In this document: piece after piece, positions 52,855-61,179 of the stretch
Numbering within the stretch: position 1 is the first letter of the stretch
How the letters are laid out: each line of letters opens with the position of its first letter
Origin: Mucilaginibacter galii
GTDB taxonomy: Bacteria; Bacteroidota; Bacteroidia; Sphingobacteriales; Sphingobacteriaceae
DNA length: 64,000 nt
Reading direction: 5' to 3'
NCBI RefSeq assembly: GCF_014635825.1
Contig: NZ_BMDO01000008.1
Coordinates: 215,062-279,061 of the forward strand
Notes under the pieces: model-generated
The model's database searches: none
Seen by the model: only the letters and a program-made list of their open reading frames with translations
What the model was told of the DNA's origin: nothing
Program-made: the position numbers and the translations under genes

Positions 52855-53708
52855 TGGAAACACTAAACAACTTCAAAAATTTCACAGATACGCTTGCCGT
52901 GCAAAGTGTGCGGATGCCTGTATTATTCACCTCGCACGGCAGCCCGATGGATATACCCTTGTCTAAAGAGGAGAAACCTTTTTGGAACAGTTTGTTTGAA
53001 CTGGGAAAAAATCTGCAGCACAAATACGAAATCAAGGCCGCTCTGATCGTGTCGGCTCATTGGTGTACGCAGGGCACATTTGTCAACATCTCACCACAGC
53101 AGACACAGATCTACGACTATTACGGCTTTCCGGATGAATATTATCAGGTAAAATATCAGGCAGCGGGTGCGCCGGATATTGCAAGGGAGATCAAAAGGAT
53201 CATTCCATTTGTAACAGAAACCCCTGAATGGGGGTTGGATCACGGTGCCTGGCCCATGCTGATGCACCTGTTTCCAAATGCTGATATCCCGGTTTTTCAA
53301 ATGAGCATTGATTATCATGCTGCACCGGAGTATCACTTTCAACTGGGCAGGCAGCTCAAGTCGTTACGTGATAAAGGGGTCTTGATCATCGGCAGCGGGT
53401 CGCTGATCCATAATTTAAGCTTGGTCAGGCAACGTTTCGCGACCGGCGATATGACCCCTTTTGGCTGGGAGGCCGAATATGATCACTGGATCAAAAAGGA
53501 AATTGACCAGCGTAACTTCGACAGCATTATCAATTACGGCACCAGCCACGCTTTGGGTAAGCTGGCTGCACCCACACCGGATCATTTTGTGCCCGTGCTA
53601 TACAGTCTTGGCCTTATGGCCAACAAGGATGAGGTTAGGCATTTTTATGAAGGTGCTGCCAAACTGCCGGCTTTCAGCGAACGCAGTTTTATAATGGAAG
53701 GCAATTAA
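52854..53708 (+). CDS. ygiD: LigB-type extradiol dioxygenase (DOPA 4,5-dioxygenase family)
   Basis: A 284-residue class III extradiol dioxygenase of the YgiD/DODA type, which cleaves a catechol ring next to the hydroxyl groups using non-haem iron or zinc. Metal and catalytic residues are placed as expected: MPVLFTSHGSPMD (His about 28), ALIVSAHWCTQG (His about 68), EWGLDHGAWPMLMHLFPNAD and VLIIGSGSLIHNLSLV; a late HALGKLAAPTPDHFVPVLYS completes the family pattern. Translationally coupled to the azoreductase gene (1-bp overlap TGATG), suggesting a common role in removing quinones and catechols. Whether the substrate is L-DOPA or another catechol is unknown. Confidence 0.9.
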   Translation: METLNNFKNFTDTLAVQSVRMPVLFTSHGSPMDIPLSKEEKPFWNSLFELGKNLQHKYEIKAALIVSAHWCTQGTFVNISPQQTQIYDYYGFPDEYYQVKYQAAGAPDIAREIKRIIPFVTETPEWGLDHGAWPMLMHLFPNADIPVFQMSIDYHAAPEYHFQLGRQLKSLRDKGVLIIGSGSLIHNLSLVRQRFATGDMTPFGWEAEYDHWIKKEIDQRNFDSIINYGTSHALGKLAAPTPDHFVPVLYSLGLMANKDEVRHFYEGAAKLPAFSERSFIMEGN

Positions 53709-54113
53709 AATCTCAAATATTGGAATCACGAGGGACGATAGGCTCGAACCATTATTTTTGCGATACACCCAGTTTAGGAGAGGAGAGGGAGAGTTCGGAA
53801 CCGAAGCTGTAACATATTGACCTTAAGCCTATATCGTTATTTAAAATATGCGAACTCCATGAATGGTGTGCCTGATTTTTTTTAGCATGTTATTGCGTTT
53901 AATAGTTTTCGCAAATGCTTAATTTCTGATACAGATGTGTTGATGAGCATAAGTTGCTAGTGGATAATACCTTGAGAAACATCTAGGGATATTCAATTAC
54001 ATTGACTGAGTTTTCTAAATTATTGTTCTGAAACCTTTCTTGTGGTTGGCTAAATCAAGTCGGGTATTTAACCGATAAATCTAAAACTATAGGTGGACCC
54101 TTAGAATGCACGT
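53709..54113. other. Intergenic, no gene seen
   Basis: About 400 bp between the dioxygenase gene and the recombinase remnant. A string GAGAGGAGAGGGAGAGTTCGG at about 53776 is purine-rich but matches no RNA gene. No coding frame is supported. Confidence 0.45.
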
Positions 54114-54600
54114 TTATGAGTCAGTTTTGTATCCTGCCACCGATAGTTTTTTCAAGTGAAAGGCTACATTGTCCCGCTGCACTTTGGCATAATGCTCTTC
54201 AGTAGTAGACACTTTGCTATGACCAAGCAGGTAGGTGGCAATTTCTACAGGCACATCATTGTTCAGTAATACGGTTGAAGCGAACGTTTTCTCGCTACAT
54301 GGTGGGTCAGATGCTTGTCAATCCCGGCTTCAATAGCCAACTCCTTTAGATAAGCATTGAGTTTTTGGTTGGAGATCATCGGCAGTAATGAACCTGATTT
54401 ACCTGGATAGCCACGCGACCTTAAGATCTCCAGGGCGACCGGTAGGAGTAAGACCGAGAACCGTCGTTTAGTTTTCTGCCTGATCATTTCGATCCAAAGC
54501 ATTCCCTGATCAGCCATCACCAAATGCTCATGCCTGAGTTGCATTAGTTCATGATAAGCAAGTCCTGTATAGCAAGAAAAGAGTTTCCTGGGAATGGCAA
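54114..54600 (-). pseudogene. Tyrosine recombinase (integrase) remnant, frameshifted
   Basis: Read leftward, LFSCYTGLAYHELMQLRHEH leads into the catalytic domain: WIEMIRQKTKRRFSVLLLPV (with the active-site Lys), then LTHHVARK at about 54290, where the frame breaks. The other frame continues KTFASTVLLNNDVPVEIATY, LLGHSKVSTTEEHYAKVQRD to a TAA at 54114-54116. These are the box II motifs His-x-x-Arg (here HHVAR), Leu-Gly-His and the catalytic Tyr of Bacteroidota phage-type integrases. The N-terminal SAM-like and first catalytic Arg parts are missing beyond about 54600, where an unrelated + strand fragment begins. A relic of a lost integrated element. Confidence 0.8.
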
Positions 54601-54712
54601 GGAATGGTTACGATGGGCAGAAATGAAAGCTGATTGGTATGACCCCAACATCGAATCGTACGATGAATTACTGGCCGATGTCGATAGGAATACGCTAGAT
54701 CAAATTACTTAA
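54587..54712 (+). pseudogene. C-terminal fragment of an unknown gene
   Basis: Open from about 54587 to a TAA at 54710-54712, it encodes GKEWLRWAEMKADWYDPNIE then SYDELLADVDRNTLDQIT. Composition and phase look like a genuine C-terminus, but there is no start and the family is not recognised. It abuts the integrase remnant head-on, so the joint near 54590 is a rearrangement or insertion scar. Confidence 0.4.
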
Positions 54713-55318
54713 AGAATCAGGTATGATCTGCAGGAACATAATGCTTATCTTTGTTTTTTGGCCAGCAGCAGGTCTTAGCGAAGCGCTAATTTTCGTTGCT
54801 GTTTAGCTTAATTATTTCATCAATTGGATAATAATGACCAGTGAAGTCGGTCGATGAGGATAATATACGAGTACCAATTCTAGTTTAAATAGGATTTAAG
54901 AAATTGAAAAGTCGCTTCGTAATTCAGTTTGTGATCGCTACTTTAAAATGGCGAAAAACTGGCCACTTTATCTACGACCTATTCTTGATGTCTTCACTTT
55001 TCCGTGTTGAATAGCATTGCCTATGCACCACTCGATCGTAAGTGCTTTAACTGCGCGCGGAGCGAAGGAAATCATATTTACTCAAGTTTTCGACAGGACC
55101 AATAGAAACTGCGGCAACTCGTCTTAACAGTAATTATTCATGCGTGACCTGTTAACACCGATCTCTACAACGGATAGTGTCCGCAAAATAAAATCTAACC
55201 CTTTTTAGCCGCACAGGTACGCTTGTTTATTTGCTTGCCAAACTGATTGTCGAAAACAACACCTAATTTGGTAACAAAATGTTTTATCCATGTAACTTTG
55301 CGGATCGAGCCACTTGCT
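54713..55318. other. Intergenic, no gene seen
   Basis: About 600 bp without a supported gene. The string AGCGAAGCGCTAATTTTCG near 54777 can fold weakly. The last 70 bp could hold the promoter of the DUF2971 gene; an in-frame upstream extension from 55247 has no coding character. Confidence 0.45.
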
Positions 55319-56089
55319 ATGTCACTTTATCATTTTACGCGATTAGATACTTTCCTGAACTATATCCTGCCTTCGGGGACATTAATGTCTAACAGTCTCG
55401 CTCTGATGAACGACCCGCGGGAGGCCCATGACTGGACCTTCGGCAGTACCAACGTGCCTTATGAAAAATTATTCCCGGCTTATTATTCGGATCAAACGCA
55501 TATTGATTGTCAGTTCAGGTTCGGTAAAATGGTGAAAGACAGGTTTCAGGTCATTTGTTTCTCAGGCGCACAACGGAAGGGCTGGGATAACGAAATGATG
55601 TGGGCCCATTACGCGGACCGGCAGACAGGGGTCTGTCTGGAGTTCGATGAAGAAGCGTTGAAGCGCTCGATTGACGAAAATTTTCCGGGGACACGCTTTG
55701 AGATTCAAGATGTGAATTATGAGCAGCAGATCAGAAACCGCGATGCTTGGGTTTACTGGGATGAAAGCGTACCTCAAGAGCAAAATTTGACTAACTTTTT
55801 AGAACAGCTGAGCCGAAAGGTGACTTTTTATAAATCTCACTTTTGGGAGAAAGAGGACGAAAAACGCCTGTTGTTTCTTAACCACACCAATCGCCTGTTC
55901 GTACCGATCCTTAGTGCTTTGAAAGCGGTACATATTGGCTTGAATATTCCTAAGAAGGAACACGAGGCCATATTTCAGGCAGTTAAGGAGAAGGGTATTA
56001 AGTTATATGTCATGGTTTATCAAAGTAACCGCTATGAACGCTGGAACCTAAGTAAAAAAGAGGAGCAATGGTGGACGTCTAAAGATTGA
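55319..56089 (+). CDS. DUF2971-domain protein
   Basis: From the ATG at 55319 the protein has 256 residues. The order MSLYHFTRLDTFLNYILPSG, MSNSLALMNDPREAHDW, ICFSGAQRKGWDNEMMWAHY, ADRQTGVCLEFDEEALK and SHFWEKEDEKRLLF is the DUF2971 pattern (a Tyr-His-Tyr start, Asn-Asp-Pro-x-Glu, Cys-Phe-Ser, Met-Trp-x-His-Tyr-Ala, and Lys-x-x-x-Trp-x-x-Glu-x-Glu-x-Arg). These conserved polar positions resemble those of ADP-ribosyltransferase-like folds and the family is often found in defence or island contexts, but no reaction is established. It is monocistronic between recombinase debris and a lipoprotein gene, consistent with island cargo. Confidence 0.8.
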   Translation: MSLYHFTRLDTFLNYILPSGTLMSNSLALMNDPREAHDWTFGSTNVPYEKLFPAYYSDQTHIDCQFRFGKMVKDRFQVICFSGAQRKGWDNEMMWAHYADRQTGVCLEFDEEALKRSIDENFPGTRFEIQDVNYEQQIRNRDAWVYWDESVPQEQNLTNFLEQLSRKVTFYKSHFWEKEDEKRLLFLNHTNRLFVPILSALKAVHIGLNIPKKEHEAIFQAVKEKGIKLYVMVYQSNRYERWNLSKKEEQWWTSKD

Positions 56090-56302
56090 AGCAGCAGGGG
56101 GGAACTAACCTGCTTTCCCTACTCATTACGAGCTACCTCTGATAGATTCCTGTTGTTGTCAATTTCTGATTTCCTTAGTTATCAGCGACTCAGGGCCGTT
56201 ATTGTTATGATTAACATGGCGAACAGGAATGTAATAGGATATTTCACAGGCTTTTAGCGCCAAGGATTAATTTTTCGCTTTCAAACACGTTACTTTGCGT
56301 GC

Positions 56303-57331
56303 ATGTTCAGGCCTTTACCTTTTCGATATGCCCTCGTGCTGCTGTTTTTGATGGGGGCATGCAAGAGAACGGATCCAAAAGACACTGCGTTTTATTACTG
56401 GAAAACCACATTTGACTTAAGCGCCAAGCAAAAAACGCTCCTGCGAAAAACTAATACCAAGGCAATCTACATCCGCTACTTTGATGTGAAATGGAATGAC
56501 CTGCACAAACGTTCTTATCCTGAGGCGGTGGTGCGCTTCGATCAAGGCGCATGTCCGCTTCCGGTCATCCCCGTAATTTATATCACCAACAAGACCTTTG
56601 AGAAAATGCCAAAGAACGGTATTGACAGCTTGGCTTTCAATTGTGTGAAGCTTGTCACGCAACTATCTTCGCAACAAAAATTCAGACCCGTGAAACTACA
56701 GGTTGACTGCGATTGGACGTTGAAGACCCGGGATGCTTATTTCACCTTCCTGGCTGCCATCAAAAAAAGATCGAAATGTACTTTGGAAGCAACCATTAGA
56801 CTCCACCAGATCAAATACGCGCACCTTACAGGCGTGCCGCCGGTAGATCGGGGCGTGTTGATGTTTTACAACATGGGAAAGCTGAATGCCAATTTGAAAC
56901 AAACCAACTCTATCTATAACGGCGAGGACGCCGGGCACTACCTCCGTCATCTCAAGGCATACCCACTATCACTTGACGTAGCTTTACCTATATTTTCATG
57001 GGCGATTCAGATTCGCAACGGGCGAATGATCCAGGTGTACCAAAAGCTAGATCGTATGAATCTGGAAAATTTAAATTTCGAGAAGCTGGCTGTGACGGAG
57101 AATGCGTTCCGTGCGAAAAAAAGTTTTTATCTACTAGGAATCTATATCAAACAAAATGATATTTTTAAGGTGGAAGAGACCAATGCACAGTCACTTGAAA
57201 AGGCCGCCAGCCAATTAGCAAAAAATCTACCCGAGGACTCGAAAAGAACCATCATTTATTATGAACTGGCCAATATTGATACGACAATTTTTAGAGCAGA
57301 AACCATTCGCCAGGTTTCTGCTTGTTTTTAG
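56303..57331 (+). CDS. Conserved lipoprotein of unknown function (barrel-like)
   Basis: A 342-residue lipoprotein (MFRPLPFRYALVLLFLMGAC, Cys20). The mature part has alternating strands and helices such as KAIYIRYFDVKWN, LPVIPVIYITNKTF, PVKLQVDCDWTLKTRDAYFT and RGVLMFYNMGKLN, an order that recalls TIM-barrel glycosidase-like proteins. The acidic residue in QVDCDWT and others could be catalytic but this is speculation. Its end overlaps the start of the TPR lipoprotein gene by 71 bp, so the two are translated from one message and probably act together at the envelope. I cannot name a family. Confidence 0.65.
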   Translation: MFRPLPFRYALVLLFLMGACKRTDPKDTAFYYWKTTFDLSAKQKTLLRKTNTKAIYIRYFDVKWNDLHKRSYPEAVVRFDQGACPLPVIPVIYITNKTFEKMPKNGIDSLAFNCVKLVTQLSSQQKFRPVKLQVDCDWTLKTRDAYFTFLAAIKKRSKCTLEATIRLHQIKYAHLTGVPPVDRGVLMFYNMGKLNANLKQTNSIYNGEDAGHYLRHLKAYPLSLDVALPIFSWAIQIRNGRMIQVYQKLDRMNLENLNFEKLAVTENAFRAKKSFYLLGIYIKQNDIFKVEETNAQSLEKAASQLAKNLPEDSKRTIIYYELANIDTTIFRAETIRQVSACF

Positions 57332-59594
57332 CATTTGCACCATTTGCCTTACCGGTGTTATATGGGCATGTTCGGATTCTGGCGAGACAGAGTACTCGGT
57401 TTTTGCGCCGGAGTACTTTGTGAATGAAAAATATTCTCCGTTTTTCTATGCCAGTGATGTGGTCTATTACAGTGTCGGCTACGCAGAAAGCAGTAACACC
57501 CAATTCAACTCGATCGTTTTTGTTGAATGGGATACCTATTTTAAGCAGAGCGTCCCCTCAACTAATTTGAAATACCTGCTTTTTATATCAGGCGTGAACA
57601 GTATCGATTCGGTTGACCACTATGTTAACGGTCTATCACAATCGATCCCTAAAGGCTTTACTGATACCGCTAGAAGTTCGCTTACGGGTAAAAAAGCAAA
57701 GCAATTCTTCGATTATCTTAAACTGGCACGGGAATGTGAGAGCTATGCTGTTAATGATGATTGGAGTTCATGGGATACGGTGCGGCGTCATTATGCGAAT
57801 GCTGATCTGGAACCGAGATTGTTGACCGCTTTCCATAGTGCTAAGGACAGGTTCATCAAAGAACGCCTCTGGTTCCAATTAGTCAGATACTATTTCTTCA
57901 GCGGGGATGCAGATAACAGCGACCTTGTGGTGAAGATCTTTGATCAGTACAAAAATAATTTCCCACATGACCTGATGTGGTACCGGTCGCTGGGCTATGT
58001 AGCCGGGCATTATTATGCGGCGAAAGATTTCGCGCGGGCCAATTACCTGTACAGCTTGTGTTATGAATTTAGTAATAACCTGAAGATACCAAGTTTTTGG
58101 AGCTTTCATCCGCAGGAGGAAGCGGATTGGGAACAAACCTTAAAACTAGCGCGGACCAAAGCAGAGCAGGTAACCTTGTGGCAAATGCTGGGTGCTCAGC
58201 AGGATGCGGGCAGGGCGATACGGGCGATCGCACAGATAGACCCGTCTTCCGAAAAACTTGACCTGTTGCTGAGCCGGCTGATTAATAGCCGGGAAAGTGT
58301 CACCCAACCAAGCGACTATTATGGCAATCCCGATACGGTCCTGCAAAGTGATGACCTCGATAAAAAGGTTGTGGAGGAGCTGGCTCAGAAAGGCAATACA
58401 GCCCGTCCGTACTTCTGGAATCTTGCAGCTGGCTATCTGAATTATCTTGATAGTAACTATACGGCTGCTGCTGAATTTTATGCGAAGGCTAAAAGAGAAT
58501 TCCCAGGGAACGACACTTTGGTCGTTGCTCAAAGTAAAGTCCTCGATATCTTGCTACAGGTCGGAACCCTGAAAAAAATCGATGGCAGCGTCGAAAGCCG
58601 GTTGATAGCGCCTTTGAATTGGCTTGCTGACCTCGTTGCACAACGCTCAAAAGTTGAAAACCTGCGATTTGCCAATGCCGTAGAAGATTGTACCGCTCGC
58701 CTCTCGCGGTTATACCTTGAGCAGGGCGACCCGGTCAAAGCGGTATGTTTTAAAAGCAATACCGGAAGTGAGGTGTACCAGAACAGTGTCAGAACTGATG
58801 CCTTGATCGCACTCTTGAAGAAAACCGATCCCACACCGTTCGAGAAAGTAATGCTTCGTTATTATCCTTATTCGTTAAATGACCTTTACTATCACCAGGC
58901 ATTAAGGTTAGTCTATTTACAACAACCTAACGCGGCACTCCATTTTTTGGAAAAACGCTCTGCTAAGGATACTCCGCTTTATGGAAACCCATTTAATAGC
59001 CGGCTGATTGATTGTCATGACTGTGATCATGCTGAGCCACAGAAGCAAAAATTTACGCCGCTGAAGTTTGTGCAAACACTGGCCAATATACAAGCTGAAA
59101 TTGGTAGGGGCAAGCAGGTATATCGAAACGCATTTCTTGCCGCAAATGCTTTCTATAACATTACTTATTATGGCAATGCTAGGCTGTTTTATGAATTCGA
59201 CATTGCCACAGGTAGCTCTTATGGATATGTCGATCCGGACTCTTTGGATCATCAATACTATTCGATGTCTGCTGCCTTGAAATATTATAAGTTGGCTTTG
59301 AAATATGCAACAGGTGAGGAGCAGAAGGCCCGCTGTACTCTTATGCTGGCGAAATGCGCACAAAACGAGATCTTTAATTTGGCCGACTACGACGAGGTAA
59401 GACCAGCGATACTCATGGATATTGCGGTTGACAACGCTGCGCTTAAGCGATATTATGGCTACTTCGATGAACTGAAGGTAAAGTACAGCCAGTCGGCTTA
59501 TTATAAGGACATCATTAAAGAATGTGGTTATTTCCGGATGTATCTAAAACAAGATAAGCCGCTGGAAAGGGGAAAAAAAAATGAAATGCATTGA
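57261..59594 (+). CDS. Large TPR-like envelope protein
   Basis: A 777-residue protein with a hydrophobic N-terminal segment (LLVFSICTICLTGVIWAC at about 20-37, lipobox-like) and then a long alpha-helical repeat architecture (for example YFFSGDADNSDLVVKIFDQY, YLNYLDSNYTAAAEFYAKAK, RLSRLYLEQGDPVKAVCFKS, ALKYYKLALKYATGEEQKAR). A Cys-x-x-Cys-x-His-like segment CHDCDHAEPQKQKFTPLKFV occurs near residue 600. The first ATG at 57261 overlaps the preceding gene by 71 bp; no other ATG gives the hydrophobic start. Such lipoprotein-TPR gene pairs occur in Bacteroidota without known role. The TPR protein could be a scaffold for the partner lipoprotein. Confidence 0.65.
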   Translation: MNWPILIRQFLEQKPFARFLLVFSICTICLTGVIWACSDSGETEYSVFAPEYFVNEKYSPFFYASDVVYYSVGYAESSNTQFNSIVFVEWDTYFKQSVPSTNLKYLLFISGVNSIDSVDHYVNGLSQSIPKGFTDTARSSLTGKKAKQFFDYLKLARECESYAVNDDWSSWDTVRRHYANADLEPRLLTAFHSAKDRFIKERLWFQLVRYYFFSGDADNSDLVVKIFDQYKNNFPHDLMWYRSLGYVAGHYYAAKDFARANYLYSLCYEFSNNLKIPSFWSFHPQEEADWEQTLKLARTKAEQVTLWQMLGAQQDAGRAIRAIAQIDPSSEKLDLLLSRLINSRESVTQPSDYYGNPDTVLQSDDLDKKVVEELAQKGNTARPYFWNLAAGYLNYLDSNYTAAAEFYAKAKREFPGNDTLVVAQSKVLDILLQVGTLKKIDGSVESRLIAPLNWLADLVAQRSKVENLRFANAVEDCTARLSRLYLEQGDPVKAVCFKSNTGSEVYQNSVRTDALIALLKKTDPTPFEKVMLRYYPYSLNDLYYHQALRLVYLQQPNAALHFLEKRSAKDTPLYGNPFNSRLIDCHDCDHAEPQKQKFTPLKFVQTLANIQAEIGRGKQVYRNAFLAANAFYNITYYGNARLFYEFDIATGSSYGYVDPDSLDHQYYSMSAALKYYKLALKYATGEEQKARCTLMLAKCAQNEIFNLADYDEVRPAILMDIAVDNAALKRYYGYFDELKVKYSQSAYYKDIIKECGYFRMYLKQDKPLERGKKNEMH

Positions 59595-59619
59595 TGAAAA
59601 GGTCTATAATGCGTTCTCA

Positions 59620-59640
59620 GCTGTATCTGCCTCCTGCAGG
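59620..59640. repeat. Dispersed GC-rich repeat, copy 2
   Basis: GCTGTATCTGCC followed by TCCTGCAGG matches 13460-13480 at 20 of 21 positions in the same orientation, with looser similarity for about 40 bp after it. It lies 26 bp behind the TPR gene. Confidence 0.6.
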
Positions 59641-59819
59641 ATGACGCTTTAATTGCTGAAGGTAACTCCCTCCGGGTTCTTTGCGTGTCGGGATCGCACT
59701 AAAAGGTTGGCTAATTTAGTAAGCTGAACCATTGTTATGTTGAACTTGCTGCTCTTTCCTAAATCATGAGTATTTGGCCACTTGCAGCGATTTAATAGCA
59801 AAAACTCCTGCTGCTAAAC

Positions 59820-60197
59820 ATGCCCGAGCCACTCGAAATCAGGCATAAGATACCTACGGATGAGAAAGTAAAAGACCTTTACCAAATGCTCATCAGCTCA
59901 GGTCATTTTGATGACCACGAACTCGGGGGCGCTCAGTTTAAATTTTTAAGCGGTATTGCTGACAGTTAACAACCAGAATGCTTAGACTGGCTAACTACCG
60001 GCTCCCCAAAAATGGGGTTCGCGATGAATTACGGTTCCCATATCGATCTTGAAAGATTAATCGAACAATTATACCAAAGGCACATTGACTACGTCGTTGC
60101 CCAGGATGATAGAAAGGCGCAGTTCTTGAGATACTTGGAATTTTTGATACAGAGAGAATCAACGGTCGCATTTCGCATACGAGAAGCGATTTATTGA
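59820..60197 (+). pseudogene. RteC-like fragment with an internal TAA
   Basis: ATG 59820 opens a frame (MPEPLEIRHKIPTDEKVKDL, YQMLISSGHFDDHELGGAQF) that meets TAA at 59967-59969 and then continues in phase: QPECLDWLTTGSPKMGFAMN, YGSHIDLERLIEQLYQRHID, ending at 60197. The sense of the joined protein (about 125 residues: a short helix, Phe-x-Phe-Leu-x-Gly, a Trp-Leu-Thr stretch, then a Leu-rich helix) resembles the C-terminus of RteC-type proteins that regulate excision of Bacteroides conjugative transposons. The match is by eye only. With the stop, it is another relic of an integrated element. Confidence 0.4.
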
Positions 60198-60583
60198 CTG
60201 GTAGTTTCTTTGATCGACATGCACCAGGCGAATGATTGTTTGTGATTAGGATCATTGCCGGAGGGCAAAAATGAATAGCAGCTTCATCAATCAAGCTCTC
60301 GGTCATCTTGTACCAATCCAGGGTAGCTGAGAAATATCGATGGTATCCTCCTTTTTTTCACTGTAAATCTTCAGGAAAAGGACGATGTCTTCTTATTTTG
60401 CTCGTATCTCGCTTATTCAAAGTGACAAAATAAAACCTCACAAATCAATCCATTATTGGGATACTTAAACTAATGAAGTCAAAATCGTGGTTGCCTTGTG
60501 CCAAAAACAAATTACTTACCCAAAAGACGCGGATTGCAGCTTTTGGGTTAAAGTATCCGTGCATACTCCAGGCATTAGCTATC
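60198..60583. other. Intergenic, no gene seen
   Basis: About 390 bp between the RteC-like relic and the small minus-strand gene; no coding frame or strong hairpin was found. Confidence 0.4.
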
Positions 60584-60919
60584 TTAGTTTTTAGTCAGGG
60601 CTTTATACAATTTTTTCATTTTTTTTGCATCCCTCTCCAGTTTATCGACAAGGTCATGTATGTCGCTCGATTTCAATTCCTGGATTTTCGCAGTAATCTC
60701 TTTGCTTATCTCAGGCAATGGCCTGACGAAGTTGTCGGCGTTATAAAACTCAACACCTGAAAAAAGCTTCGTCAGGTGATCTTTACTTTTGTTTTGGATC
60801 CTGAGATGTTCGTCCTGTTGTTCAGAGGCGGCGCTAACCGCCTCTGACACCAATCGGTTGTAATAATCAAAATGAATTATGTGATCTGCAATCTCCAGCG
60901 TTACAATATTAAAGTCCAT
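60584..60919 (-). CDS. Hypothetical helical protein, 111 residues
   Basis: A soluble, mainly helical 111-residue protein (starts MDFNIVTLEIADHIIHFDYY) with a charged C-terminal helix (LVDKLERDAKKMKKLYKALT). No motif, signal peptide or membrane segment. It is monocistronic; the base composition and single clear ATG support a real gene. The family is not recognised and the neighbourhood gives no firm clue. Confidence 0.45.
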   Translation of the reverse strand: MDFNIVTLEIADHIIHFDYYNRLVSEAVSAASEQQDEHLRIQNKSKDHLTKLFSGVEFYNADNFVRPLPEISKEITAKIQELKSSDIHDLVDKLERDAKKMKKLYKALTKN

Positions 60920-61179
60920 AAATATTCATGTAATAGGCTTCAAAGATAGATAAACTATAGTTACTGATAACATACTGGCCTTAACCGACCGAAAGTTTAC
61001 AGATATCTACATTGGACTTTTTGGCTGGAGAACATCGTTAACAGATGATGTTGGTATAATCTTTTGTTAGGGTCGATAAGTGCGCAGCAAGCTTATCAGA
61101 TTTTAGACCTCATTTTAAAAACTAAGCTTAGAGGGATTGATGTAAGCGATTAAATAGTTCTGCTTATACAGGTGTGCGA

